Positions 8,143 to 17,205 of a stretch of DNA of 64,000 nucleotides are shown here, piece after piece (positions within the stretch are counted from its first letter, which is position 1; the number at the start of each line of letters is the position of its first letter). The notes under the pieces are model-generated. The model was not told where the DNA came from, did not search any database, and was given only the letters and a program-made list of their open reading frames with translations. Origin of the DNA: Dyella thiooxydans (GTDB taxonomy: Bacteria; Pseudomonadota; Gammaproteobacteria; Xanthomonadales; Rhodanobacteraceae). The stretch spans positions 434,001 to 498,000 of the forward strand of contig NZ_CP014841.1 of the NCBI RefSeq assembly GCF_001641285.1, in the 5' to 3' direction. The translations under genes were made by a program, and so were the position numbers.

Positions 8143-9602
8143 GGGCGCTGCGATGGATGGCTCTGCTGCTGTGCGTGGGCCTGGCCCACGCACAGTCCGC
8201 GCCAGCCGGATATCCGCTGGCGGTGGTCACCCAGGACGGCATTGCCCTGCGAGCCCAGGCGAGCGACTCATCCGCCCGGCATGCGCTGCTGTGGCAGGGC
8301 GAGAGCCTGGAGGTGCGCGGGCGCACGCTGGACTATCTGCAGGTGTACGACCATCGCATCGAGCGCGCCGGATTCGTGCGCGCGAGCCAGGTGCACCTGC
8401 TCCCCACGGGCGCTGACGACGCGCCGGCGCTGCTGTCGATCGTGCGCTTCCTGCGCGACATGCCGGGCAGCGAGGCGCTGGGCGTGGCCTACACGGCGGC
8501 CTACCTGAAGGCCGCGCCGGGCAAGGCGATCGGTGCCGAGCCGTTCGATGCGCTGGGTGTGATGGCCGCGCGACTGGCGCGGCGGGCATCGGCGAATCGG
8601 GACAAGTCCGCCGAGCAACGGTTGTCCGGACAGCTGGAGGTGGTGGCGGACTATGGCGTGGTGATCCACAGCATCGATCACGACGGCCGCATGACGCTGT
8701 GCTATGACGGTGAAGCCTTCCGGCGCGTCATGGCGCTGCCGGCCACGGTCATGCAGAAGGCGACCGCGGCGCTGGCGCTGACCGATCCGGGCTGCGTCGA
8801 TCCGGCGCTCACGCCGGTGCAGCGGGACGCCTTCGACACGTGGCGCGCCGACCTGCTCGAACGCGTGCCGCATGAAGGCCTGCCGCGCTACGTGCAGAAC
8901 CGTCTGCACATGCGCATGGCATCGGTCTGGGCGCAGATCGCCTTCGAGCGCTCGCGCCGCCGGCAACCCGCCCGATCGGCCGCTTCGCGGGCCCTGGATG
9001 AACTGGCCGCCGTCGATACCCGTGCACTGGTCGAGCGCGATCGCGCCGCCTACAACGACGCGGCGATGCGCGTGGGTGCCTCGCGGTGGGCCGCCGAGGC
9101 AGAGCTCAAGCCAGGCCCAGGGCTGCACATCGTCACGGTGGCGGGGCGCCCCGGCGAGACCTGCATCAAGCTGGTCGATCGCAAGCACGCCGACAGCTCG
9201 CCGCTGCTGCAGCGCTGCACGTACGGCACGGTCTGGGCAAGCTCGGCGCGGGCCAATCCGCAGGGCACCGCGCTGGCCCTGGCGGTGCAGCCGATGCCCA
9301 GCTGGCGCGAACTCTGGTTGTTCCACCGGGTCGGGCAGCGATGGATGGTGGATGTGGTTCCGCCCGCGGACGACGATCCTCACTTGGGCTACATCGAGTT
9401 CGCCGGCTGGGTGCCGCGTAGCCACCTGATGCTTGCCGCGCGTGAGGCGCGGGTCGACGGGCGCTTCGTCCACCGCTTCGAGGTGCTCGACATGGCCACC
9501 CTGATGGCCACCCGACAGGCCGACAAGCCGTCTTCGCTGAGCCTGTTCTATCGTCACGAAGACGCGGTGTGGAAGAGCCAGACGGTGAGCCTGCGCGAAT
9601 GA
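8139..9602 (+). CDS. Exported protein with SH3-like N-terminal region
   Basis: This 487-residue protein begins with a clear Sec signal peptide (MRALRWMALLLCVGLAHAQS, probable cleavage after AHA). After it, YPLAVVTQDGIALRAQAS...LWQGESLEVRGR..LDYLQVYDHR..RAGFVRASQV looks like a bacterial SH3 repeat. The remainder is unrecognised and partly helical, with a C-terminal beta region. The ATG overlaps the stop of the SPFH gene by four bases, implying translational coupling. It is periplasmic or secreted, and the function is unknown. A role in a membrane or envelope complex with the SPFH protein is inference from coupling only. Confidence 0.75.
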   Translation: MRALRWMALLLCVGLAHAQSAPAGYPLAVVTQDGIALRAQASDSSARHALLWQGESLEVRGRTLDYLQVYDHRIERAGFVRASQVHLLPTGADDAPALLSIVRFLRDMPGSEALGVAYTAAYLKAAPGKAIGAEPFDALGVMAARLARRASANRDKSAEQRLSGQLEVVADYGVVIHSIDHDGRMTLCYDGEAFRRVMALPATVMQKATAALALTDPGCVDPALTPVQRDAFDTWRADLLERVPHEGLPRYVQNRLHMRMASVWAQIAFERSRRRQPARSAASRALDELAAVDTRALVERDRAAYNDAAMRVGASRWAAEAELKPGPGLHIVTVAGRPGETCIKLVDRKHADSSPLLQRCTYGTVWASSARANPQGTALALAVQPMPSWRELWLFHRVGQRWMVDVVPPADDDPHLGYIEFAGWVPRSHLMLAAREARVDGRFVHRFEVLDMATLMATRQADKPSSLSLFYRHEDAVWKSQTVSLRE

Positions 9603-9720
9603 GGCGACGATCGCCGACCGCGGTGCCGGCGCAGGGCGCTCCTGCCCCGGCCCGGATCGGCGGCTCCCCGGTCACGGCGGCAGCAGGCAGAATGACCCTC
9701 CGCAGCCACCGGAGGGGACG

Positions 9721-11928
9721 ATGCCCAAGCGCAGTCTTGCCGTACTTCTGCTCGCCATGATCGGCCTGCCCGGATCGGGGATGCCGGCCCTGGCCCGGGA
9801 GGCGGGCGCCAACGAGCTTCCGGCGTGGACGGTGCAGCAACCCCGTCACGACCGCTACCTCGCGGCGCATGGCCTGCGCGCCTTCGCCGGCGGCTACAGC
9901 GAGGACGGCCTGGAGGTGTGGAGTTTTCCGCTGCAGATCGTCTCCGGCTACGCCCTGGAGTTCGTGCGGGGCGACGGCCGTGTGGTCCGCGGCATCGACG
10001 TGCTGGATTCGGCCCGTGTCGATCCCCTGGGTTTCGTGCGCGGCTATCACGGCGAGGGGTTCCATGTATCCGAGCGGATCGAGACGCGCGGCATGCTGCC
10101 GGGCGTACGGGTGCGTCTGCGCGTGGAGGGCGATCCGAAGCTGCGCGTGCGCGCGCGGTTCGAGCCCTCGCTCAACCTGATGTGGCCGGCAGGCATCGGG
10201 GGACAGGAGTTCGGCTGGGATGCGTCCGCGCATGGCCTGTTGTTCAAGGAACCCAGTCGGCATTTCGCCGCGCTGGTCGCGTCGCCCGAAGCCGCCGCGC
10301 ACAGCGAGCCGAACAACGATCGCCGCGGCAGCACCTTCGGGCGCCCGCTCTTCCTGGAGATGGATCCGACGGCATGCGGCAATGCCCGCTGCGCGACGCT
10401 GGTGTTCGCCGGACAGAGCGAAACCGGCGAGGAGGTCCACGCCACCGCATCGGCACTGCTGGCGGCCCCGGATGCACCGCTGGCGTCGGATGTGGTGCGC
10501 TTCGACGACGCGCTGCACATGCGCATCACCACGCCGGATGCCGACGCCAACCGCGCGCTGCGCTGGGCGCAGGTCGCGCTGGAGCAGGCATGGAGCTGCA
10601 ATGCCCGGCTGGGCTGCGGCGCGGTGGCCGGCTACGGTCCCTCGCATGGCGCGCGCCGGCCGCAGTATGCGTGGTACTTCGCCGGCGACGGGCTGGTCGC
10701 CACGCGGGCACTGGTGCAGGAAGGCGATTTCGAGCGGGCCTCCGAGGAGCTCGCATTCATCCTGCGCTATCAGGATCCGGACAGCGGCATGCTGTGGCAC
10801 GAGTTGTCGCAGAGCGCCGGATTCCTGCATTGGACGCGCGACTATCCGTTCATGTACGTGCATGTGGATATCGCGTTCGACTTCCTTCCGGTGCTGGCCG
10901 GGTACGTAAGGGCCAGTGGCGATGAGGCGCTCCTCCGCAAGCACTGGCCGCAGGTGGAGGCTGCCTGGCGCTACTGCCTCTCGACCATCGACGCCGGCGA
11001 CGGCCTGCCGCGGGTGCCCGGCGACAAGATGAGCGCAAACGAACAGGACCGGCTGACCGACGAGCTCACCCTCTCGGCGTCCTGGGTCGAGGCGGCCGAC
11101 GCGATGGCGTCGATGGCACGCTCCATGGGTGACCCGGCACTGGCGAGCCAGGCTGAAGCAGATCGCGACCGCGCGCGTGCGTCGGTTCGCGCGCGCTACC
11201 GGGACAACATGCACCGGCGCTGGATCAGCGGCTTCCGCCGCGACGGCGGGCCGGGCGAGTCTTTCAGCGGTGCGGACCTCGCGGCGATCGGCAGCGGCGC
11301 AGCCACCCGGGCCGAGGCGGCCGCGACGTTCGACCGGCTGGCGTCGCCCGACTACCTCACCGGATGGGGATTACGCAGCAAGCCGTCGAGTGCGCCGGAC
11401 TTCGACCCGGAGGCCTACTCCCGCGGCAGCGTGTGGGGCCTCGGCACCGCAACGGCGGCCGAGCAGATGTGGCGGGCCGGCCGGGCCGCACAGGCGAATG
11501 CGTTGTGGCTGCGGCTGGTGCCGTGGGCGGGGCAGGACGCCCCGGGGCACATGCACGAGGTAGAGTCGGGCGAGCGTTTCGTGCCGCAGCGAGAGTCGGT
11601 GCCGGAGCAGACCTGGTCGTCCGCGGCTTTCCTCTCGGCTGCCATCCGCGGCATGCTCGGGCTCGAGGTCGATGCATCCTCGCACCGGCTGGTGTTCGCT
11701 CCGCAACCCCCGGCGACGTGGCAGAAGCTTTCCGTGCAGGGCGTGCGCGTGGGCGACAGTCTGGTCGACCTGGCCTGGCGACGGGAAGGTGCAGCCGCCG
11801 TGCTCGAGGTGGACAACCATGGCGCGCCGGTCGAGCTGGACTGGCGCCAGGCGGGTGCCGATGCGGCATCCCCGTCGACACGCATGGTTCCGTCGGGACG
11901 GAGCCGCTGGGAGCTCCCGATCCACTGA
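9721..11928 (+). CDS. Exported six-hairpin glycoside hydrolase-like protein
   Basis: This 735-residue protein has a signal peptide (MPKRSLAVLLLAMIGLPGSG...ALA). An N-terminal beta domain (to ~270) is followed by an (alpha/alpha)6 barrel that contains YAWYFAGDGLVATRALV, the block DSGMLWHELSQSAGFLHW, and WSSAAFLSAAIRGMLGLEV near the end. The arrangement matches amylo-alpha-1,6-glucosidase/MGH1-like glycoside hydrolases. The acidic residues in FAGDG and in the WHE segment are candidate catalytic groups. GGAGGGG precedes the ATG. It is periplasmic or secreted; the glycan substrate cannot be read from sequence. Confidence 0.8.
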   Translation: MPKRSLAVLLLAMIGLPGSGMPALAREAGANELPAWTVQQPRHDRYLAAHGLRAFAGGYSEDGLEVWSFPLQIVSGYALEFVRGDGRVVRGIDVLDSARVDPLGFVRGYHGEGFHVSERIETRGMLPGVRVRLRVEGDPKLRVRARFEPSLNLMWPAGIGGQEFGWDASAHGLLFKEPSRHFAALVASPEAAAHSEPNNDRRGSTFGRPLFLEMDPTACGNARCATLVFAGQSETGEEVHATASALLAAPDAPLASDVVRFDDALHMRITTPDADANRALRWAQVALEQAWSCNARLGCGAVAGYGPSHGARRPQYAWYFAGDGLVATRALVQEGDFERASEELAFILRYQDPDSGMLWHELSQSAGFLHWTRDYPFMYVHVDIAFDFLPVLAGYVRASGDEALLRKHWPQVEAAWRYCLSTIDAGDGLPRVPGDKMSANEQDRLTDELTLSASWVEAADAMASMARSMGDPALASQAEADRDRARASVRARYRDNMHRRWISGFRRDGGPGESFSGADLAAIGSGAATRAEAAATFDRLASPDYLTGWGLRSKPSSAPDFDPEAYSRGSVWGLGTATAAEQMWRAGRAAQANALWLRLVPWAGQDAPGHMHEVESGERFVPQRESVPEQTWSSAAFLSAAIRGMLGLEVDASSHRLVFAPQPPATWQKLSVQGVRVGDSLVDLAWRREGAAAVLEVDNHGAPVELDWRQAGADAASPSTRMVPSGRSRWELPIH

Positions 11929-12084
11929 GCAGACGGCGTGGGACGTGGTGCAGCGAATGCGGCAGGCCCGAAGCAGGCGCGCGGCGGAATGTTCATCCGC
12001 GGGACACGCATGATCGACCAGATTGCAGGGTTTGCAACGAGCGGATGGATCATGGTCCAGGGTGTGACGAAGCCGGCGGCGGTC

Positions 12085-13161
12085 ATGCGTCTGCGCGGGG
12101 GCGACAAGCGCTGGCGGTGCCTGCCGGCCTTGCTGCTCTTGCTGCTCGGCCTGGGGACCGATGTCGCTCACGCGAAAGGGGGCGAGCTGCGCATCCGGGT
12201 GATTCGCGATCGACTGACGCTTGCCGTCGCCGGACATCCACAGGTCTATCTGTACGGCCGTATCGACGCCGGCGCATCGCGACGCTTCGGGCAACTGGTG
12301 CGCGCGGGGCGCATTTCGCCCGGTTCGGACGTTTACCTGAGCTCGAGCGAGGGCGATGTCGCCACCGGCATGGCGTTGGGCCGGATGATCCGCAGCGGCG
12401 GCATGGCCACCCATCTTGGCGCCCCGCGCAAGAACTGGCCCGGCGCTGGGCACAGTCGTGCGGCGACCTGCGTCGATGCCTGCGCCTATGCGTTCTTCGG
12501 CGGCGTGTATCGCTGGGCGCCGAGCGGCAAGGACCGGCTCGGAATCGCCCGCCCGCTGTTGGACAGCACGCGATCGCGTGGGTACCTGCAGTCCATGCAG
12601 ATCGATCCCGCCGACCTCCTGGCTGCGATGGGCGCCGCCCCCGGCGCGCCGGGGTGGCTGGATGCGGCGGCGCTGGAGAAAACCGGCGCGGTGAACAACG
12701 GCCGGTTGCCGCCAACGGCGACGTACGACATCGCCTCGCCGACGCCCTCGATCGATCTGCGCCAGGTGGACCGCAAGGGCGAGCACCGGCTCACCGTCAC
12801 CTGCCGCCCCGGTCGCACCGAAGTGGCCGCATACGAGAGAGTGGGCGCCCGGCGCGCACGGCAGATCGTGGAGCGGGGCGCGCGTTCGTACCTGCAGCTG
12901 GACGGTCGCACCGTGTTGCCGTCGAACGACGGGGTCAGTGCGGAGGGCGACACGCTGGTGATCCGCCGCGACTATCCGCCGTCGGGACTGGTCGATCTGC
13001 TGTTCGCCGGTTCCATCGGGGCCTGGGTCGATGGCCGCAGTGCCGCGTTCCGTGACGGCTTCGCGATTCATCCCTGGGGCGTCTACGCCAAGCTCAAGGT
13101 GTTCTACCACGCCTGCTGGAATGCGGCGCCCTGGTCGCCACGGGAGAAGAAGTCTTCGTAA
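12085..13161 (+). CDS. Periplasmic ClpP/crotonase-fold protein (COG3904-like)
   Basis: This protein of about 358 residues has a signal peptide (MRLRGGDKRWRCLPALLLLLLGLG...AHA). The block VYLYGRIDAGASRRF is followed by SSSEGDVATGMALGRMIRSGGMATHLG and CVDACAYAFFGGVYRW, the pattern of the periplasmic ClpP-like COG3904 family. There the SxGG...SAC arrangement mimics a serine-protease oxyanion site; here the second motif reads DAC, so the usual Ser is replaced and catalysis is doubtful. The C-terminal half is unrecognised. The start is uncertain: ATG at 12052 or 12010 would add a longer cytoplasmic leader, and no start has a strong ribosome site. Confidence 0.75.
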   Translation: MRLRGGDKRWRCLPALLLLLLGLGTDVAHAKGGELRIRVIRDRLTLAVAGHPQVYLYGRIDAGASRRFGQLVRAGRISPGSDVYLSSSEGDVATGMALGRMIRSGGMATHLGAPRKNWPGAGHSRAATCVDACAYAFFGGVYRWAPSGKDRLGIARPLLDSTRSRGYLQSMQIDPADLLAAMGAAPGAPGWLDAAALEKTGAVNNGRLPPTATYDIASPTPSIDLRQVDRKGEHRLTVTCRPGRTEVAAYERVGARRARQIVERGARSYLQLDGRTVLPSNDGVSAEGDTLVIRRDYPPSGLVDLLFAGSIGAWVDGRSAAFRDGFAIHPWGVYAKLKVFYHACWNAAPWSPREKKSS

Positions 13162-13365
13162 GGCGGGATGGCTGCCTGGTCATCCGCGTCGCCGATGGCC
13201 GCGAAGGCGCTCCAGGCCGCTGGCCCGGGATCGATCGCCGGGCGTGTATAGTCGTCAAGTGGCCGTGTCGGTCCGATGCAGTCCCGATGCGCCGAACGTG
13301 CATCACCGGTTGCCCACATCCACGGCAACCCCCGCGTGCCTGGCGACAGCCGATCGCGCACCCGC

Positions 13366-13387
13366 CCTCGAGCGTTCCTCTCGGGAT
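13366..13387 (+). promoter_or_regulatory. Shared leader element, copy 2
   Basis: This 22-base block is identical to 3188-3209 and lies 31 bases before the ATG of the paralogous small protein. Similarity also continues, with mismatches, to the start codon. Confidence 0.6.
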
Positions 13388-13418
13388 CTCCCATCCACAC
13401 GCCGAACCGGACGCCAGG

Positions 13419-13640
13419 ATGAAGTCACCCGCCAAACCCCTGTCCCTCGCGGACGTCCATTCCGTTTACGCCAGCTCGCCCGTTGCCAAGCCGAAGGCCA
13501 GGCACGACAAGGAGGCTGCGGGCCCTGCGACGCTCAGCTACTCGCGCTCGGACCACTTCAAACGTGATCCGGGTCATCCCGGCATGCAGCCGGAGAAGCC
13601 GGATCCCGCGGGCAAGGGTTCGGCGCCGCGCAAGCGTTGA
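13419..13640 (+). CDS. Small basic protein, paralogue of 3242 gene
   Basis: This 73-residue protein begins MKSPAKPLSLADVHSVYASS and ends HFKRDPGHPGMQPEKPDPAGK plus a basic tail. It matches the 3242 protein at both ends and is six residues longer in the Lys/Ala-rich middle. The ATG has only GG directly upstream, so translation may depend on the leader. No domain is recognised. It lies between the ClpP-fold gene and the convergent dbpA gene. Two copies 10 kb apart with a matching leader suggest duplication of a whole expression unit and selection for the protein. Confidence 0.8.
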   Translation: MKSPAKPLSLADVHSVYASSPVAKPKARHDKEAAGPATLSYSRSDHFKRDPGHPGMQPEKPDPAGKGSAPRKR

Positions 13641-13731
13641 CCGGCCCGGGCGCGCGCGTCCGCGCTGGCGCCTGCGGGCGGGTCAACGTCGGCGAGCGTG
13701 CTGGCGCGGCGCGGTTCGCCGGCCAGGGCGT

Positions 13732-15111
13732 TCAGCCCAGCGCGCGCACCCGGAAGTTGCGCCCCTTGATGCGGCCGCTGCGCAGGCGCTCCAGCGCCTG
13801 GTTTGCCTGGGCGCGGATGATCGCCACATAGGCGCGGGTGGCGAACACATCGATCTTGCCGATGTCGGCGGCGGTCAGGCCGGCGTCGCCGGTCAGCGCG
13901 CCGAGAATGTCGCCGGGGCGCAGTTTGTCCTGACGGCCTGCGTCGATCACCAGGGTCTTCATGGGTGCCAGGTGCAGGGTCTTGCCTCGCGGCGGAGCCA
14001 GCTTGAGCGACCGCCAGGGCAGCGGCACGCCCAGCGTTTGCTCGATGTTCTCCGCCTTCGGGCGTTCGCGCGGCGTGCATAGCGTCATGGCCAGACCGCT
14101 CTGGCCGGCGCGTCCGGTGCGACCGATGCGGTGGGTATGCGTGTCCGGGTCGTGGGCGATGTCGTAGCTGACCACCAGCGGCAGTGCGGCGATGTCCAGC
14201 CCGCGCGCGGCAACGTCGGTGGCCACCAGCACGCCGCAGCTGCGGTTGGCGAAGCGCACCAGCACTTCGTCGCGGTCGCGCTGCTCCATGTCGCCATGCA
14301 GGGCGAGGGCGGAAAAGCCGCGGCGGTCCAGCTCCTGCGCCACTGCGTCGACGTCCTTGCGCATGTTGCAGAACACCAGCGCGTGCTGGCCGCGGTCGGC
14401 GGCCAGCAGCTGGGCCAGCGCGTCGATCTTGTGTGCCGGTTCCACCTCGATGAACTGCTGCTCGATGGTGGGCACGGCTTCGACCGGCGTTTCCACGGTG
14501 ACCTCCACCGGCTCGCTCTGCAGCCGTCGGCTGGCGGCGCGGATCGACTCCGGGTAGGTGGCGGAGAACAGCAGGGTCTGATGGTGCCTGGCGATGCGCC
14601 CGACGATATCGTCGATGGCGTCGCCGAAGCCCATGTCGAGCATGCGGTCGGCCTCGTCCAGCACCAGCACCCTGATGCCGCCGCCGTGCAGGCTGCCGCG
14701 CTTGAGGTGTTCCTGCACGCGACCCGGCGTGCCGACGACGATGTGCGGGTCGTGGGTGAGCGAGGCCAGCTGGGGCCCGAGCGGCATGCCACCGCACAGG
14801 GTCAGCAGCTTCACGTTGGGCATGGCCGCGGCGAGCCGGCGGATCGCCTTGCTGACCTGGTCGGCCAGTTCGCGGGTGGGGCACAGCACCAGCGCCTGCA
14901 GCCGGATGGTGTCGGTGTCCAGCGCCTGCAGCAGGCCTAGACCGAACGCGGCGGTCTTGCCGCTGCCGGTGCGTGCCTGGGCGATCACGTCGCGGCCGGC
15001 CAGGATCGGCGGCAGGCTCTGCGCCTGCACCGGGGTCATCGCGGCATAGCCGTGCGTGTCCAGGCTGGCGAGCAGGGCGGGCTTGAGCGGGAGCGTGCTG
15101 AAGTCGGTCAT
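13732..15111 (-). CDS. dbpA: ATP-dependent RNA helicase DbpA
   Basis: This 459-residue DEAD-box helicase has the Q motif PVQAQSLPPIL, Walker A ARTGSGKT, PTRELA, GTPGR, the DEAD box VLDEADRML, SAT, and the C-terminal HRIGRTGR. From about residue 385 a DbpA-type RNA-binding domain follows (KTLVIDAGRQDKLRPGDILGAL), which in E. coli binds helix 92 of 23S rRNA. The protein acts in late 50S ribosome assembly in the cytoplasm. The start at 15111 gives MTDFSTLPL, the usual DbpA beginning, with GGTGG upstream. It reads toward the small basic protein gene at 13419-13640, and its own stop is only 91 bases from it. Confidence 0.95.
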   Translation of the reverse strand: MTDFSTLPLKPALLASLDTHGYAAMTPVQAQSLPPILAGRDVIAQARTGSGKTAAFGLGLLQALDTDTIRLQALVLCPTRELADQVSKAIRRLAAAMPNVKLLTLCGGMPLGPQLASLTHDPHIVVGTPGRVQEHLKRGSLHGGGIRVLVLDEADRMLDMGFGDAIDDIVGRIARHHQTLLFSATYPESIRAASRRLQSEPVEVTVETPVEAVPTIEQQFIEVEPAHKIDALAQLLAADRGQHALVFCNMRKDVDAVAQELDRRGFSALALHGDMEQRDRDEVLVRFANRSCGVLVATDVAARGLDIAALPLVVSYDIAHDPDTHTHRIGRTGRAGQSGLAMTLCTPRERPKAENIEQTLGVPLPWRSLKLAPPRGKTLHLAPMKTLVIDAGRQDKLRPGDILGALTGDAGLTAADIGKIDVFATRAYVAIIRAQANQALERLRSGRIKGRNFRVRALG

Positions 15112-15160
15112 GGGCCACCTAGGGAATCGGGGTGCCGGGCGCTGCGGCCGGGCGATGAAC

Positions 15161-15194
15161 AAAAAAAAGCCCGGCGCGAGGCCGGGCCTTTCTT
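15161..15194 (-). terminator. Intrinsic terminator after cold-shock gene
   Basis: On the minus strand a GCCCGGC-type stem with a 5-base loop is followed by eight T. It lies 19 bases after the cold-shock stop and before dbpA, so dbpA is unlikely to be read from the cold-shock promoter alone. Confidence 0.92.
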
Positions 15195-15212
15195 CTCAGA
15201 CGGCGGATGCCG

Positions 15213-15422
15213 TTAGAGCGGCTGCACCTGGTCGGCCTGCAGGCCCTTCGGGCCCTGGGTCACGACGAACTGCACCTTCTGGCCTTCCTGCAGGCTCTTG
15301 AAGCCCGAGGACACGATCGAGCGGAAGTGCACGAACACGTCATCGCCGCTCTCGCGGCTGATGAAGCCAAAGCCCTTGGCGTCGTTGAACCACTTGACGG
15401 TACCGGTTTCAGACTGGGACAT
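15213..15422 (-). CDS. Cold-shock protein (CspA family)
   Basis: This 69-residue single cold-shock domain protein has both RNA-binding motifs: KGFGFIS (RNP1) and VFVHF (RNP2). It follows the standard layout [16 protein letters not shown]...QVQPL. It is a cytoplasmic RNA chaperone binding single-stranded nucleic acid. AAGGAG lies eight bases before the ATG at 15422; a longer N-terminal reading is not needed. A gap of 500 bases lies upstream, consistent with a long 5' leader as in other csp genes, though I did not find a defined cold box. It is monocistronic with its own terminator. Confidence 0.97.
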   Translation of the reverse strand: MSQSETGTVKWFNDAKGFGFISRESGDDVFVHFRSIVSSGFKSLQEGQKVQFVVTQGPKGLQADQVQPL

Positions 15423-15924
15423 CGTTGTATCTCCTTGGAACGGATGAAAGCCGCATGGCGCGGCGAGGAGCTGGTCACAAGGAGGAAACGGGTACAACGG
15501 TGTAGGTGTAACTGCTCACTACAGCATCGGGCCACAGTTCGCGTGACCCTTGAAACTCAGCCAGTGCACAGTAGTCGTTGCCGGGCCGCTTGGCAAATGT
15601 TTTGTGAACAGGGCGTTCAACCAGTCCGGGATGCCCGCTGGAAAGAGCGTCCCTGTCCAGGACGGTCCCCCGGGCAACAGGCCGGACTTCCAGTGGGGAC
15701 AACCCCCGGGGGGCGGGGCCCCTGCGGCGCTGGTGCCCGGTTTTCGGGGCAGGGGCTGCCTACTCCGGAGAGGCCTTCGGTGCGATGCTGGCCCAACGTC
15801 GGGCCGGGGGCGATGGCATCCGCCGGCGGGGTGGCCGCGTAGGCGAGTCAGGGGGCGTCGAGGGGCGACGCTTCGACTGTCGCCGGATCGGATGATCCGG
15901 CTCGGGGAATCAGGGAGGTCGGTC
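15423..15924. other. Intergenic region upstream of csp and M20 genes
   Basis: These 502 bases separate divergent genes. The right part is GC-rich noise with no credible gene. The left part, just upstream of the cold-shock gene, probably encodes its 5' leader; exact promoter positions are not clear. Confidence 0.45.
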
Positions 15925-17205
15925 ATGGACGTGTTCGGCAGGTGGGGCTGGGTGTTTGGGGCGGCGCTGGTCGCCGGAATCACCGGGAGTGCGGCCCGCG
16001 CGGCCGACGCCGATGCAAGACTGCGCGCCGCGGCCCGCGCCGAGCAGCCGGCGGTCATCGCCACGCTGCACGATCTGGTGTCGATCGAATCGGGTTCGAC
16101 CGACCGCGCCGGGCTGGACCGGATCGCCGGCTATCTGGCGCAGCGATTGCGCCGGCTTGGCGCGCAGGTGGACCGCATGCCGATCACCCTCGGCGGCGCG
16201 GACATGGTGCGCGGCGTGTTCCGCGGCAAGGGGCGGCTCAGGGCGTTGCTGATCGCGCACATGGATACCGTGTACGACCACGGCATCCTTGCCAGCGAGC
16301 CTTACCACCGCGACGGCGACGTCCTGTACGGTCCCGGCATTGCCGACGACAAGGGTGGTGTGGCGGTGATCCTGCATGCGCTGGCGCTGTTGCGCGCGCG
16401 CGGCTGGAACGATTTCGACCGCATCACCGTGCTGTTCAATCCCGACGAGGAGGTCGGTTCGACCGGCTCGGGCGAAACCGTCGCCAGGCTCGGGGCGGAG
16501 AGCGACGTGGTGCTGTCGTACGAACCCTCGCCATCCAGGGCGGTGGCGGGGGACGAAGGCGTGTTGCTCAGCGCGGCGGGCACCGCCGAGGTCACGATGT
16601 CGGTCCAGGGCCGCGCGGCGCATGCCGGGGCGGCACCGGAGCAGGGGCGCAATGCGCTGCTCGAGCTGGCCTATCAGCTGGTGCAGACCCGCGACGTGGC
16701 GGCGGGCGTGAAAGGTGCCCAGCTGAACTGGACCACCGCCAGTGCGGGCGCCGCGCGCAACCAGATACCGCAGACTGCGGAGGCCGGGGGCGATGTGCGG
16801 ACGACCGAACCGGGTGCTGCCGACCAGTTGCGGGCGGCGCTGCAGGCCAGGGTTCGTGCCGGCCACCTGGTGCCCGACACTGCTGTCACGGTCACCCTGC
16901 AACCGCTGCGCCCGATGTACGAGGCAGGTCCGAGGGGGCGTGCGCTGGCCGACATGGCGCGCGGCATCTACGCCGAACTCGATGGGCGTCGACTGCTGAT
17001 GCATCCGGCCACCAACGGCGGTACCGACGCGGGTTTCGCGGGCCGATCCGGCCATGCGGCCGTGCTGGAGGGCCTGGGACTGGCTGGCTGGGGCTACCAC
17101 GCGAAGCGGGAGTACATCGAGATCGACTCGATTCCCCCACGGCTGTACCTCACCGCGCGGATGCTCATCGAACTGGGGCGGCGCGCAGAGGCGCCGGCGT
17201 CATGA
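15925..17205 (+). CDS. Exported M20 family metallopeptidase (carboxypeptidase G2-like)
   Basis: This 426-residue protein starts with a signal peptide (MDVFGRWGWVFGAALVAGIT...ARA). The metal-binding motifs of the M20 family are in place: IAHMDTVYD, then GPGIADDKGG, the catalytic/ligand PDEEVGS, and C-terminal TDAGFAG and HAKREYIEIDS. The layout matches the glutamate carboxypeptidase (CPG2) branch with a lid domain from about residue 210 to 320. It is predicted to be a periplasmic di-zinc exopeptidase. GGGAGG precedes the ATG at 15925. Its stop overlaps the start of the next gene by four bases. Confidence 0.9.
   Translation: MDVFGRWGWVFGAALVAGITGSAARAADADARLRAAARAEQPAVIATLHDLVSIESGSTDRAGLDRIAGYLAQRLRRLGAQVDRMPITLGGADMVRGVFRGKGRLRALLIAHMDTVYDHGILASEPYHRDGDVLYGPGIADDKGGVAVILHALALLRARGWNDFDRITVLFNPDEEVGSTGSGETVARLGAESDVVLSYEPSPSRAVAGDEGVLLSAAGTAEVTMSVQGRAAHAGAAPEQGRNALLELAYQLVQTRDVAAGVKGAQLNWTTASAGAARNQIPQTAEAGGDVRTTEPGAADQLRAALQARVRAGHLVPDTAVTVTLQPLRPMYEAGPRGRALADMARGIYAELDGRRLLMHPATNGGTDAGFAGRSGHAAVLEGLGLAGWGYHAKREYIEIDSIPPRLYLTARMLIELGRRAEAPAS

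Noticed and set aside
5995-8193. Long minus-strand frame opposite the SPFH gene
   Set aside because: It crosses the VOC gene and the SPFH gene in antisense and gives Leu/His/Arg-rich sequence without a recognisable domain.
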